Assembly: GCF_040616545.1 (NCBI RefSeq)
Contig: NZ_CP156688.1
Coordinates: 1,612,001-1,676,000 of the forward strand
Origin: Akkermansia muciniphila
Lineage (GTDB): Bacteria; Verrucomicrobiota; Verrucomicrobiia; Verrucomicrobiales; Akkermansiaceae
Reading direction: 5' to 3'
DNA: 64,000 nucleotides
Shown: piece after piece, positions 39,441-49,506 of the stretch
Numbering within the stretch: the first letter of the stretch is position 1
How the letters are laid out: every line of letters starts with the position of its first letter
The notes under the pieces: model-generated
Told to the model about the DNA's origin: nothing
The model's input: only the letters and a program-made list of their open reading frames with translations
Database searches by the model: none
Position numbers and translations under genes: made by a program

Positions 39441-39476
39441 AACCGGGCTTCTCCGTGTGGGGAAGTCCGGTTTTTT
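39441..39476 (+). terminator. rho-independent terminator without an assigned gene
   Basis: AACCGGGCTTC pairs with GAAGTCCGGTT (one G-U pair), followed by six T near 39470-39476. It lies 80 bp right of element 1 and over 500 bp after ispF. Any transcript it ends must come from ispF read-through or from a start in or near element 1. Confidence 0.8.
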
Positions 39477-39551
39477 CATCAGGGGTGCGAAGGGCGCGGG
39501 CTCTGCTTTTCTTCCGGCGCTCCTGTAGCACGGTGCGGTTTTCCGCGTTTC

Positions 39552-39587
39552 CCCATAAAAAATGCGGCCGCGTGAACGGCCGCATTT
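39552..39587 (-). terminator. rho-independent terminator of yidC
   Basis: An 11-bp stem (39560-39570 with 39577-39587, core GCGGCCG) with a 6-nt loop. On the reverse strand it is followed by a run of six U and starts 31 nt after the yidC stop. Confidence 0.88.
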
Positions 39588-39618
39588 GCAGGGAAAAAGA
39601 GTGCTGAAAGCGCGCCCT

Positions 39619-41517
39619 TTACTTCTTTTTAGGCGTAATGTTGCGCATGTTGTGGCCTTTGCCCTTGCGTTGCTGTTCCTCCAGGGCCACGCGCTGCTGG
39701 TCCATCATCCGCTGGAAGAAGCCGGGCTTCTTCTTTTTGGCGGCGGTGAGCACGGGCATGGGAAGACGGCGGATCAAGGCCGTCTGGCCGATGGAAATAA
39801 GGTTCTGCGTGGTCCAGTACAGGGCCAGGGCGGAAGCGAAGTTATAACAGAACAGGAAGAACATGACGGGCATCAGGTTCATGATGATGCGCTGGGAGCG
39901 TTCCCCCGCCTGCGGGGTCATCCGCATCTGGATGATCATGGTGACCGCCATGATGAGCGGCAGGATGTTGATCGGAATGCCGAACAGGTGGCCCACGGTG
40001 TCAGGCAGGGACAGGTCCGTCATCCACAGGCAGAAGGGCTGGCCCCTCAGTTCCGCGGAGTACTGGAGAACGCGGTAGAAGGCGAAGAAGATAGGTATCT
40101 GGATGAGCATGGGCACGCAGCCGCTGGCCGGGTTGATGCCGTATTTCTGGTACAGCTTCATCATTTCCATGTTCACCTTCTGGGGCTCGTCCGGATATTT
40201 TTCCTTGAGCTTGGCCATTTCCGGCTGAATCAGGGACATGCGCTTCATGGCCATGTAGGACTTCTTGTGCAGCGGCCAGATGAGGGCGCGGACGACGATG
40301 GTCATGCAGATGATGGCCACGCCCCAGTTACCGAACCAGCCGTGGAAGAGGTTGAGCAGCCAGTTCATCGGCACGCTCAGGAAGACGAGCCAGCCGTAGG
40401 CCATGATGTCGCTGATGGCGGGGTAGGTGAGGTTCAGGTCGCGCAGGTAGGCGTTGAACTTGGGTCCCGTGTAAATGTCGTACGTGAGCGTCTTGATCTC
40501 GTTGGGCGCCATCGTCAGGTTGGGAATTCCCATGGCTACGGTAACGCCGGGCACCAGCGTGTTGTTTTCATGGGCCAGCGGGAATTCCTGGCGGGTGGCG
40601 TACACGGTGGAACCGTTGGACTTATCCTGGGGAAGAAGGATGGTGGCGTAATACTGGCTCATTACGCCGGCATAGGTCAGGTCCTGAAGGGGGCCTTCCA
40701 GAACGCGGGCCTTCGCTGTGCTGAAAATGCCGCCCGTGAAGTAGGAGGGAACTTCCTGCTCCAGGGAGCCGTCCGCATGGTAGAAGAAGTGGGTGTAGGT
40801 GTCCTTGGGTTCGCTTTTGGCGATGGGATAGGCGCTGCCGCCGAAGATGCCCATGTAGCGCAGGTCCTGGACATTGGGGGATTTGTTGAGCAGGGAGACG
40901 GTCAGGCGGATAAGGTATTTGCTGCCGGGCAGTACGTTTCCTTCCAGATTTTTGACGGGGTGCAGAGTATAGGTCTTGGAGATGAAAAGCTGCCGGGCGG
41001 CGTCATAGCCTTCCAGAGTGACGGAGTCCGCCGTGCGCTTGACTTCCCGGTATACCGTGTTGTCATAGGAAGGGTCCTGCGTGGCGTCCATGTTGAAGAC
41101 GAGCTCGCCGATTCCCCTCTGCTGGGCTTCGTTGATCGTAATGTTGTGGTCCGCGACCTTCTGGGAGTCCACAATGTCGTTGTGGAGGGTGACGGCGCCG
41201 ATGGAGCCGCCGATGCGGTTGAAGGTGTAGGTGATGAAGGGCTCCTGCCTGCCGTCCGCTTCCTGCGTGGCCGTCAGCGTAATCGGGCTGGTTTTGTCTT
41301 CTTCCAGGGCCTTGGCGGCGGAAGTCTGTTCCGGCGCGGCGGGGGAGGCGGGCGTTTCAGCGCCGGGAGCCGGGGCGCCGGCGGGAGCGGCGGCGGTTTG
41401 CTGGGCGGGGACGGGGGCTGCGGGAACGGGCTCTTCCTTTTTATTGTTGCCCATGTAAATGTTCAGGCCCAGAAGGGCGGCGCAAACGCCTATGATGATC
41501 CATGCTGTGCGATCCAT
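39619..41517 (-). CDS. yidC: membrane protein insertase YidC
   Basis: A 632-residue insertase of the long Gram-negative type. An N-terminal helix (WIIIGVCAALLGLNIYM) is followed by a Pro/Ala/Glu-rich linker, a periplasmic beta-sandwich domain (about 75-385) and the conserved five-helix core, with WGVAIICMTIVVRALIWPL, YQKYGINPASGCVPMLIQIP and MPVMFFLFCYNFASALALYW. It inserts membrane proteins with or without SecYEG. The C-terminus is basic (KGKGHNMRNITPKKK), which helps ribosome binding. Last gene of the rpmH-rnpA-yidD-yidC cluster. Confidence 0.96.
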   Translation of the reverse strand: MDRTAWIIIGVCAALLGLNIYMGNNKKEEPVPAAPVPAQQTAAAPAGAPAPGAETPASPAAPEQTSAAKALEEDKTSPITLTATQEADGRQEPFITYTFNRIGGSIGAVTLHNDIVDSQKVADHNITINEAQQRGIGELVFNMDATQDPSYDNTVYREVKRTADSVTLEGYDAARQLFISKTYTLHPVKNLEGNVLPGSKYLIRLTVSLLNKSPNVQDLRYMGIFGGSAYPIAKSEPKDTYTHFFYHADGSLEQEVPSYFTGGIFSTAKARVLEGPLQDLTYAGVMSQYYATILLPQDKSNGSTVYATRQEFPLAHENNTLVPGVTVAMGIPNLTMAPNEIKTLTYDIYTGPKFNAYLRDLNLTYPAISDIMAYGWLVFLSVPMNWLLNLFHGWFGNWGVAIICMTIVVRALIWPLHKKSYMAMKRMSLIQPEMAKLKEKYPDEPQKVNMEMMKLYQKYGINPASGCVPMLIQIPIFFAFYRVLQYSAELRGQPFCLWMTDLSLPDTVGHLFGIPINILPLIMAVTMIIQMRMTPQAGERSQRIIMNLMPVMFFLFCYNFASALALYWTTQNLISIGQTALIRRLPMPVLTAAKKKKPGFFQRMMDQQRVALEEQQRKGKGHNMRNITPKKK

Positions 41518-41570
41518 AATGTATATAGCTTGATTGAAGTTGGCAGGTAGGGAGGGGAGAGAAAGGTAAT

Positions 41571-41819
41571 TTAACGCGGCGTGCGGGCCGGAGGCACGGG
41601 ATCATACCCTGAGCCGCCCCACGGGTTGCATCTTAAAATGCGCCATGTTCCAAGAAGAAGGCCGCGCCATGCCCCGTGGAGCCGGACGGCCTGAATGAAG
41701 TACTGGGAGCAGGTGGGAGTGTAGCGGCAGCCGCTGCCGGGGCCCCCCAGTGCATGCAGGGGAGCGCTGATGAAGGTTTGATAGCCCCGTACCAGGGCAA
41801 TGAGCAGCCATTTCATCAT
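41571..41819 (-). CDS. yidD: membrane protein insertion efficiency factor YidD
   Basis: An 82-residue protein with an N-terminal amphipathic stretch ([20 protein letters not shown]), the [14 protein letters not shown] cysteine block, and [15 protein letters not shown] near the C-terminus, all diagnostic. Its ATG overlaps the rnpA stop as ATGA, which selects this start over longer in-frame options. It assists YidC and lies 53 bp before yidC. Confidence 0.94.
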   Translation of the reverse strand: MMKWLLIALVRGYQTFISAPLHALGGPGSGCRYTPTCSQYFIQAVRLHGAWRGLLLGTWRILRCNPWGGSGYDPVPPARTPR

Positions 41820-42187
41820 GCGTTGTCTTTTTCCCGGGAAAGAAGTTGCAGTTTGAGCTTGCGGGCGGCTTTCTGCCAGTCCCGCTCCAGATCGGCATAG
41901 CTGGCTTCCACGGCCCGCCAGCGGAGGACGCACACCAGGTGCACGCCATTTTCAAAGGGGGCGCCGTGCTCCCTCAGGATTTCCCGCACGCGCCGCCGCA
42001 GTTTGTTGCGGACGACGGCGCAGCCGATTTTCTTGGTGCAGATGATGCCGAATTTGGACGGGTCTTCCGGATGTTCCAGCGGGGCTGCACTTAAAACAAT
42101 AAGCCGACCTGCTACGGATGGTCCCTCGTTGCGTACCCGGGCAAATTGAAATGCCCTGGTCATGCTTTGTTGACGAGTAAGACGCAT
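41816..42187 (-). CDS. rnpA: ribonuclease P protein component
   Basis: A 123-residue basic protein that partners with RNase P RNA in tRNA 5' maturation. [20 protein letters not shown] near the start, the RNR motif region [18 protein letters not shown] and the later [20 protein letters not shown] match the family. The frame stays open upstream to 42379 but only the part from MRLTRQQS onwards looks like RnpA, so I chose ATG 42187. It follows rpmH by 64 bp. Confidence 0.92.
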   Translation of the reverse strand: MRLTRQQSMTRAFQFARVRNEGPSVAGRLIVLSAAPLEHPEDPSKFGIICTKKIGCAVVRNKLRRRVREILREHGAPFENGVHLVCVLRWRAVEASYADLERDWQKAARKLKLQLLSREKDNA

Positions 42188-42251
42188 CTCCCGCGGGTCG
42201 GCCCGTGAAAAGAAGTTCCAAGGAGGCGTTAACCGAGTCCTGGTGGCTGAA

Positions 42252-42437
42252 TTAACGGCCGTGCTGGATGGTGTGGCGCTTGTACTGGATTTCGGCTCCC
42301 TTGGGAAGCAGGCGCTTGCGGCCTTTGGCGCGGCGGCGGCGGATGATGTCTGCTCCGTTCTTGGTAGCCATGCGTGCACGGAATCCGAACTGACGCTTGC
42401 GGCAACGCTTGGATGGTTGATAAGTCCTCTTGCTCAT
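42252..42437 (-). CDS. rpmH: 50S ribosomal protein L34, C-terminally extended
   Basis: The first 46 or so residues are L34 ([40 protein letters not shown]). The protein continues to 61 residues with [19 protein letters not shown], about 15 more than the usual 44-47. Whether the tail is lineage-wide I cannot tell. First gene of the rpmH-rnpA-yidD-yidC cluster; dnaA and oriC are not adjacent. Confidence 0.95.
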   Translation of the reverse strand: MSKRTYQPSKRCRKRQFGFRARMATKNGADIIRRRRAKGRKRLLPKGAEIQYKRHTIQHGR

Positions 42438-42514
42438 GATGTTGAAAGATGCTTCTTGTGAATTACTAGATTCAGTGCCGTCCGTCTAAGCGGCCTATGC
42501 ACAACCGGACGGAA

Positions 42515-42542
42515 AGGATAACTATTTTGGCTGTTTTGTCAA
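42515..42542 (-). promoter_or_regulatory. promoter of the rpmH-rnpA-yidD-yidC cluster
   Basis: On the reverse strand a perfect TTGACA (42542-42537), 16 nt, then TATCCT (42520-42515, 4 of 6). Transcription would start near 42508, about 70 nt before the rpmH ATG. Confidence 0.7.
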
Positions 42543-42647
42543 TCCGTCAGGCTATTAATTTGCCGTTTTTCTTGTTGGTGGAACTGGATTTAGTGATATT
42601 TATGATTGATAGTCAATAATTTTCTCTTTTGAGGAAAGGCTGTTGTT

Positions 42648-44759
42648 TTACAGAAAGAGCAGTTCCGCATACGTGGGAACGGGCCACAGGTCTGCGTCCG
42701 TCAGGCCTTCCAGCATGTCGATCGTGCTTCTCAGATTGTCCATGCCGGACTGAATGTCCTTTGTGCTGGCGCGGTCCACGGCCTGGCGGAGTTCTTTCAC
42801 CTGGGTGGGGAGGAGGTCCAGCAGCGTGCCGATCTGGTTGGCGCGGTCCACGGTGGATTTCATGCCCGCCTTGATCCCGGCGGCTTTCATCTGAGCGATG
42901 GCGGTGGTGAGCTGCGTGAGCTGCTCCGTCACGGCGGGAATGTACAGGGTCTCCACCATCAGCAGGGCGGTTTCCGCTTCAATGCTGATTTCCTTGTAGA
43001 ATATTTCCGTCTGGATTTCATGGCGGGCGTGGAGCTCCACGGGGCTGACCACCTTGTATTTTTCAAAGAGGGCCTTGGCTTTGGGCGTTTCCAGGGCGGC
43101 CAGGGCTTCAATGGTGCCGGGGACGTTGGGGAGCTTGCGGCGTTCCGCCTCTTCAATCCAGGCCTCGCCGTAGCCGTCTCCGCTGAATAGGATGCGCTTG
43201 TGCTTCTTGATGATGCCCTGGAGGTGCTTGTTCAGCGTGGCGTGGAATTCCTCCGGGTTGTCCTTGACGGGTTCCAGAAGGGTGCAGATTTCATCCAGGC
43301 TTTCCGCCACGATGGTGTTGAGCACCGTCATGGGCCATGCGCAGGTCTGGGAGGAGCCTACGGCGCGGAACTCGAATTTGTTGCCCGTGAAGGCGAAGGG
43401 GCTCGTGCGGTTGCGGTCGGAGGCGTCCAGCGGGAACATGGGCAGGGTGTCCACGCCGATGTTGATGGTCTTCAGCGTGCGCGCCTTTTTGGTGCCGCCC
43501 TTTTCAATCTGCTCAATGATTTCATCCAGCAGGTCCCCCAGGAAAATGGAGATGATGGCGGGAGGCGCTTCGTGGGCGCCCAGGCGGTGCTCGTTGCCGG
43601 ATTTGGCTACGGAGGCGCGCAGCAGGTCGGCGTGTTCGTCCACGGCCTTGATGGTGGCGCAGAGCAGGGTGAGGAAGATGGCGTTTTCCTGCGGGCTGGA
43701 ACCGGGATTCAGCAGGCTGCCGTAACCGGGCGCGGAAAGGGACCAGTTGTTATGCTTGCCGGAGCCGTTCATGCCGGAGAAAGGCTTTTCATGCAGCAGG
43801 CAGACCATGTCATGCTTGTTGGCGGTTTTCCGGAGCACTTCCATGACCAGCATGTTGTGGTCCACGGCCAGGTTCTGGCTTTCAAAAATGGGCGCGATTT
43901 CAAACTGGCCCGGCGCCACTTCATTATGGCGTGTTTTGGCCGGAATGCCGAGCTTCCAGAGGGCTTCGTCCACGTCCACCATGAATTCCAGCACGCGGTC
44001 CTTGATGGAGCCGAAGTAGTGGTCTTCCATCTGCTGGTGCTTGGGAGGAACATTGCCGAAGAGGGTGCGGCCGCACATCATCAGGTCCGGGCGCAGGGCG
44101 TAAAGCTGCTTGTCCACCAGGAAGTATTCCTGTTCCGCGCCCAGATCCGCGCTGACGTGGATGTTTTCCGGCCCTCCGAAGCAGGCGAGCAGCCGTTTGG
44201 CCTGGCGGGTGACGGCGGTCATGGACCGCAGAAGGGGGGTCTTTTTATCCAGCGCCTGTCCCTTGTAGGAGCAGAAGGCGGTGGGGATGCAAAGGGTGGC
44301 GCCGTTTTCCGTGCGCTTGATGAAGGCGGGGCTGGTGGGGTCCCACGCGGTGTAGCCGCGCGCTTCAAAGGTGGCGCGCAGGCCGCCGGAGGGGAAGCTG
44401 GAGGCGTCTGGCTCTCCCTGCACCAGGCTCTTTCCGGAGAACTTGAGCTCCAGGTTTCCTTCCGGGTCCACGTCCACGAAGGAGTCATGCTTTTCCGCCG
44501 TGCTTCCGTTCAGGGGCTGGAACCAGTGGGTGTAGTGGCTGGCGCCCTTTTCCAGGGCCCACGTCATCATGGCCTGGGCCACTTCATTGGCAATGTCCGG
44601 GTCCAGCTTCTCGTCCTTGCGGATGGTTGCCAGCAGTTTCTTGTAAACGGGACGCGGCAGGTAATCGCGCATGGTCTCCATATTGAAGACATCCTGACCG
44701 TAAATTTCCGCAATAAAAGTTGCGGCGTCGCCAACATCGGAAGGTGGGTTTGTATGCAT
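42648..44759 (-). CDS. glnN: type III glutamine synthetase
   Basis: A 703-residue GSIII, the long form found in Bacteroidota, cyanobacteria and Verrucomicrobia; it makes glutamine from glutamate and ammonia in a dodecamer. Markers include SFPSGGLRATFEARGYTAWD, the catalytic-core SADLGAEQEYFLVD, KTRHNEVAPGQFEIAP, FSGMNGSGKHNNWSL and the ATP-site DRNRTSPFAFTGNKFEFR. I start at the ATG at 44759 (MHTNPPSDVG); a TTG at 44798 would add 13 residues and has only a weak AAGG before it. The gene stands alone; no PII gene is next to it. Confidence 0.94.
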   Translation of the reverse strand: MHTNPPSDVGDAATFIAEIYGQDVFNMETMRDYLPRPVYKKLLATIRKDEKLDPDIANEVAQAMMTWALEKGASHYTHWFQPLNGSTAEKHDSFVDVDPEGNLELKFSGKSLVQGEPDASSFPSGGLRATFEARGYTAWDPTSPAFIKRTENGATLCIPTAFCSYKGQALDKKTPLLRSMTAVTRQAKRLLACFGGPENIHVSADLGAEQEYFLVDKQLYALRPDLMMCGRTLFGNVPPKHQQMEDHYFGSIKDRVLEFMVDVDEALWKLGIPAKTRHNEVAPGQFEIAPIFESQNLAVDHNMLVMEVLRKTANKHDMVCLLHEKPFSGMNGSGKHNNWSLSAPGYGSLLNPGSSPQENAIFLTLLCATIKAVDEHADLLRASVAKSGNEHRLGAHEAPPAIISIFLGDLLDEIIEQIEKGGTKKARTLKTINIGVDTLPMFPLDASDRNRTSPFAFTGNKFEFRAVGSSQTCAWPMTVLNTIVAESLDEICTLLEPVKDNPEEFHATLNKHLQGIIKKHKRILFSGDGYGEAWIEEAERRKLPNVPGTIEALAALETPKAKALFEKYKVVSPVELHARHEIQTEIFYKEISIEAETALLMVETLYIPAVTEQLTQLTTAIAQMKAAGIKAGMKSTVDRANQIGTLLDLLPTQVKELRQAVDRASTKDIQSGMDNLRSTIDMLEGLTDADLWPVPTYAELLFL

Positions 44760-45032
44760 CTTGGTAGGGAACGCGCCAAAAGGCTCGGAATCTACCAAAC
44801 CTTAAAAGGGGGGTTTTTGCAAGCCGAATCCTGCCGCAGAGGTTGACGGAGGGACGTTTCAGGGAACAAAAGTTCCGGGTGCGCCCAATTTCCGCCTTGT
44901 GGAGGGAGGCTGCCTTTCACGCTCCCCCTGTACGGAGAAATGGCGCGGAATTGTTCCGGCGGCCTTTTCTCCCGGAAGGGGCTCCCGTCCGGGACTGCCT
45001 TGATCCGCAGATGAAAGGGAGGGGAATACCCG

Positions 45033-45869
45033 CTATTTCAACGGCCCTACCGTGATTTTCTGGCACATGGTATGAGTCTGTCCGGAGGCGAGGGGAATGC
45101 AGCGCGACCCGGCATTCCCCACTTCCACGCACAGAAATTTGTTCCAGGATGCCGCGCCCAGGTCCGCCATGTTTTTGGCACCCTGCTGTCCCGGGTTCCA
45201 GACGATGACGGAAGAGGCGTGGCTCCGTTCCACCGTGATGGCGCGGTTCAGCACGAGGTCCTCCAGCACTGTTTTTCCCGAGCAGGCGGGGCAGTCGTAA
45301 ACGCGGTCCAGGCACCCCAGGGGCGCCAGCGGGCGTTCTCCGTGCTTCATGGGCCGGGCCGCTTCTTCCCGGAACGGGATGCCGTCCAGTCCGTGAACGC
45401 GGCATTTGGTCAGGTTGCCCACGGCAAAGTAGTTGTGGAAGGCTTCCGTGAGCTTGCAGGGTTGCGTGCGCGCGGTGGTTTCCAGCTTCATGGCCAGCGT
45501 GCGGCCCAGGGCCAGGCGCAGGATGGCGGCGGGGAAAGCCTCGTCTTCCGGATAGAAGGCCAGGGAAAGCAGGACGTTCCCTTCCTTGTCCGTCTCCTGG
45601 TGGTGGAGGCGCCATTCGGAGATGCGCGCCACGCCGTGGGACGGGGCGTTTTTCCGCGGTCCGAACCACGGCCAGCAGATGGGAATCCCGCCGCGGATGG
45701 CCTTGCCGGGAGCAAAGACCGCATGGGGGGAAAGGAAGAGGCATTCCTCCTGTCCTTCCGGCTTCCATGACGTGAGGTGCGCGCCCTGAAGGCACAGCGT
45801 GGCGGTACAGAGCGGTGTTTCCACGTCCAGGAAAGTGATTCCCTGGTCTGTTGCGCGCGGAGTAATCAT
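45033..45869 (-). CDS. D-hexose-6-phosphate mutarotase (YeaD-like)
   Basis: A 278-residue aldose-1-epimerase-family protein that interconverts anomers of hexose 6-phosphates. LQGAHLTSWKP, the AIRGGIPICWPWFG block, PSHGVAR with the catalytic His, and EAFHNYFAVGNL fit the glucose-6-phosphate 1-epimerase subgroup. Its ATG overlaps the pdxH stop as ATGA. Last gene of a five-gene reverse-strand run starting at asd. Confidence 0.9.
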   Translation of the reverse strand: MITPRATDQGITFLDVETPLCTATLCLQGAHLTSWKPEGQEECLFLSPHAVFAPGKAIRGGIPICWPWFGPRKNAPSHGVARISEWRLHHQETDKEGNVLLSLAFYPEDEAFPAAILRLALGRTLAMKLETTARTQPCKLTEAFHNYFAVGNLTKCRVHGLDGIPFREEAARPMKHGERPLAPLGCLDRVYDCPACSGKTVLEDLVLNRAITVERSHASSVIVWNPGQQGAKNMADLGAASWNKFLCVEVGNAGSRCIPLASGQTHTMCQKITVGPLK

Positions 45870-46504
45870 GGCTGGAGGCGTTCGATCGTCCAGGAGCCGT
45901 TTTCCTGGAGCTTGTACATGAAGCGGTCGTGAACGCGGCCGGGGCCGCCCTGCCAGAATTCAAAGGTGTCTGGAATGATCCGGTAGCCGCCCCAGAAGGA
46001 GGGCAGGGGGATTTCTCCCTTGGAGAATTTGTTTTTCAGCTCCATGAGCTTCATTTCCAGCAGTTTTCTTCCGGAAATGACGGAGCTTTGCTGGGAGACC
46101 CACGCGCCGAGCTGGGATTCCTTGGGACGGGTGAGGAAGTATTTCAGGGATTCCGCGCGGGAAACCTTGACGGCTTTTCCGTAAATGATGACCTGGCGTT
46201 CCAGCATCACCCAGGGCAGCATCATGCAGACCTGCGGGTTTTCCGCAATGTCATGGGCCTTGTGGCTGCCGTAGTTCGTGAAAAAGACAAAGCCCGTCTG
46301 GTCAAAGTACTTGAGCAGCACCGTGCGCAGGGACGGCCTTCCCTGCGCGTTCACCGTAGCCAGGGAGAAGGCGTTCGGTTCCGGAATGCCCGCCTTCAGG
46401 GCCTGCTCAAACCAGGTTTGAAATTGTTCAAAGGGGTTCTCCGCCAGGTCTTTTCTGTGCAGCTGGCCCTTGAGGTATTCTTCTCTGAAATTGGACAGGT
46501 CCAT
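45866..46504 (-). CDS. pdxH: pyridoxine/pyridoxamine 5'-phosphate oxidase
   Basis: A 212-residue FMN enzyme making pyridoxal 5'-phosphate. RTVLLKYFDQTGFVFFTNYG, SRKAHD-like GSHKAHDIAENP, WVMLERQVIIYGKA, the QLGAWVSQQSS segment and the C-terminal PSFWGGYRIIPDTFEFWQGG followed by RVHDRF cover the FMN and substrate sites. I start at ATG 46504 (MDLSNFREEYLKG), since upstream codons overlap the nadC end in another frame. Confidence 0.94.
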   Translation of the reverse strand: MDLSNFREEYLKGQLHRKDLAENPFEQFQTWFEQALKAGIPEPNAFSLATVNAQGRPSLRTVLLKYFDQTGFVFFTNYGSHKAHDIAENPQVCMMLPWVMLERQVIIYGKAVKVSRAESLKYFLTRPKESQLGAWVSQQSSVISGRKLLEMKLMELKNKFSKGEIPLPSFWGGYRIIPDTFEFWQGGPGRVHDRFMYKLQENGSWTIERLQP

Positions 46505-46524
46505 GATGGGTTGGAGGATAAATG

Positions 46525-47388
46525 TTATTCCACGCTGAAGTCCAGCCCCAGGTCCAGGGAAGGGGCGGAGTGGGTGACGTAGCCCACGGAGACGAAGTCC
46601 ACGCCGGATTCCGCAATGGCGGCCACCGTATCCAGATTGACGCCGCCGCTCGCTTCCATCAGGGGCGTGGCGCGGTCGCCGCGCATGGCGACGGCCTGCT
46701 TCAGCATTTCCGGCGTCATGTTGTCCAGCAGGATGTGGTCCACCCCTTCCAGCTTGAGGAAGGACTCCACCTGTTCCAGGGTGTCCGCCTCCAACTGGAT
46801 TTCCACGCCGGGCTTCTCCGCGCGGAGGGTGTTGATGCACTGCTGGAGGTGTTCCGTGTTGCCGTCCGTCATCAGGTGGTTGTCCTTCACCATGGCGCGG
46901 TCATACAGGCCCATGCGGTGGTTGGTGCCTCCGCCGTGGGCCACGGCCGCTTTCTCCAGCAGGCGGTAGCCGGGCGTGGTCTTGCGGGTGTCCAGGATGC
47001 GGGCGCTGGTGTGGGAGACGGCCTTCACGTATTTCCGGGTAAGCGTGGCTACGCCGGAAAGGCGCTGGATGAAATTGAGCGCGGTGCGTTCCGCTCCCAG
47101 GATGGAGCGGGCGGAGCCTTCAATGAGCATCACCACGGCGCCGGGCGCCACGGCTTCCCCGTCGTGCAGGTACACTTCCACCTTCAGGGCGGGGTCCACC
47201 TTGCGGAAGACCTCCGCCGCCACGTTGACGCCGGAAAGAACGCCTTTCTTGCGGGGCGTCAGGATGGCTCTGGCGGTCAGGTGTTCCGGGACGAAGTAGG
47301 TGGAGGTGACGTCCCCGGAGCCGAAGTCTTCGGCCAGTGCCAGGTTGATCAGGGTTTCCACGTTGTCGGATACGGTTTCTGCGGGCAT
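46525..47388 (-). CDS. nadC: nicotinate-nucleotide pyrophosphorylase (carboxylating)
   Basis: Converts quinolinate and PRPP to nicotinate mononucleotide in de novo NAD synthesis. The 287 residues include EDFGSGDVTS near the start, TALNFIQRLSGVATLT, DTRKTTPGYR, the HGGGTNHRMGLYDRAMVKDNH block, and EASGGVNLDTVAAIAESGVD followed by VGYVTHSAP. nadA and nadB are not in the window. It lies 15 bp after ispA and 20 bp before pdxH. Confidence 0.95.
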   Translation of the reverse strand: MPAETVSDNVETLINLALAEDFGSGDVTSTYFVPEHLTARAILTPRKKGVLSGVNVAAEVFRKVDPALKVEVYLHDGEAVAPGAVVMLIEGSARSILGAERTALNFIQRLSGVATLTRKYVKAVSHTSARILDTRKTTPGYRLLEKAAVAHGGGTNHRMGLYDRAMVKDNHLMTDGNTEHLQQCINTLRAEKPGVEIQLEADTLEQVESFLKLEGVDHILLDNMTPEMLKQAVAMRGDRATPLMEASGGVNLDTVAAIAESGVDFVSVGYVTHSAPSLDLGLDFSVE

Positions 47389-47403
47389 GAATGAAATTGC
47401 GGC

Positions 47404-48300
<897 letters not shown>

Positions 48301-48340
48301 GACGTTAAGGAATGGGTGCGGGGATAGTGGATGATATGGT

Positions 48341-49351
48341 TCAGCGGCTGACCAGAAGTTCCGCGATCTGTACGGCGTTCAGGGCTGCTCCCTTGCGCAC
48401 CTGGTCTCCCACGACCCAGAGGGCCAGGGCATTATCAATGGCCATGTCCGGGCGGATGCGCCCCACATAGCAGGTGTCCCCGTTGGTGCTGTCCAGCGGG
48501 GTGGGCCAAACGCCTTCCGCGGGGTTGTCCATCAGGGCTACGCCGGGCTTTCCTTCGTAGGCGCCGCGGGCCGCTTCCACGTCCACGGGCTGCTCAAACT
48601 GGGCGGTCACGGAGATGGAGTGGGAGCGGTACACGGGCACGCGCACGCAGGTGCACGTTACCTTGAGCTCCGGCAGGGAAAGGATTTTGCGGCCTTCATT
48701 GAGCATTTTAAGCTCTTCCTTCGTATAGCCGCTTTCCGTGAAGGAGTCTATCTGGGGAAGAAGGTTAAAGGCAATCTGGTGCGGATAAACGTTTTTCACT
48801 ACGGGATGGCCGTCCACCACGGCGCGCACCTGTGATTCCAGCTCCGTAATGCCGTGCTGCCCGCTGCCGGAAACCGCCTGGTAGCTGGAGGCAATGACGG
48901 TTTTCAGGCCGAAGCGCTGGTGCAGAGGGAAGAGCGCCATCAGCGTAATGATGGTGGTGCAGTTCGGGTTGGCGATGATGTTGCGGGGGTGGTTGAACGC
49001 CGCCTCCGGGTTGATTTCCGGCACCACCAGGGGTACGTCCGGGTCCTGGCGGAAGGCGGAGGAATTATCAATCACCACGCAGCCCGCGGCTGCGGCAATG
49101 GGGGCGAACTTCAGGGAAATGCCGCCGCCTGCGCTGAACAGGGCGATGTCCACGCCTTCAAAGGATTTCTCCGTCAATTCTTCCACAGTCAGCATTTCTC
49201 CCCGGAAGGCGACCTGTTTTCCGGCAGACCGTGCGGAGGCCAGAAGCTTCAGGGAGCCTACGGGAAAGTTGCGGGTTTCCAGGCAGGACAGGATCTCAAC
49301 GCCCACCGCTCCGGTGGCGCCGACGATGGCAACATGGGGTGCTTGGTTCAT
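48341..49351 (-). CDS. asd: aspartate-semialdehyde dehydrogenase
   Basis: A 336-residue NADPH enzyme on the way to lysine, threonine, methionine and diaminopimelate. The N-terminal VAIVGATGAVGVEIL binds the dinucleotide; NPNCTTI holds the catalytic Cys, SSYQAVSGSG the active-site Gln, and RVPVYRSHS the catalytic His. It heads the run asd-ispA-nadC-pdxH-mutarotase with gaps of 40, 15, 20 and -4 nt. Confidence 0.95.
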   Translation of the reverse strand: MNQAPHVAIVGATGAVGVEILSCLETRNFPVGSLKLLASARSAGKQVAFRGEMLTVEELTEKSFEGVDIALFSAGGGISLKFAPIAAAAGCVVIDNSSAFRQDPDVPLVVPEINPEAAFNHPRNIIANPNCTTIITLMALFPLHQRFGLKTVIASSYQAVSGSGQHGITELESQVRAVVDGHPVVKNVYPHQIAFNLLPQIDSFTESGYTKEELKMLNEGRKILSLPELKVTCTCVRVPVYRSHSISVTAQFEQPVDVEAARGAYEGKPGVALMDNPAEGVWPTPLDSTNGDTCYVGRIRPDMAIDNALALWVVGDQVRKGAALNAVQIAELLVSR

Positions 49352-49506
49352 GATTGTGTCAGAAAATGGCGGAATTCAGTCCGCATGGGCATGATGATAA
49401 AGGTTTTTTCCAAGAAAAGCAATACGGGATCGGCAGCAGATGAACAGCGCAGGTTAATATGAAGGCTATAAGCAGTATTAACTATTCACTGTTAACTGTT
49501 ACATGC

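Noticed and set aside
41571-42437. Possible replication origin at the rpmH-rnpA-yidD-yidC cluster
   Set aside because: No dnaA, no cluster of DnaA boxes and no AT-rich unwinding region were seen.
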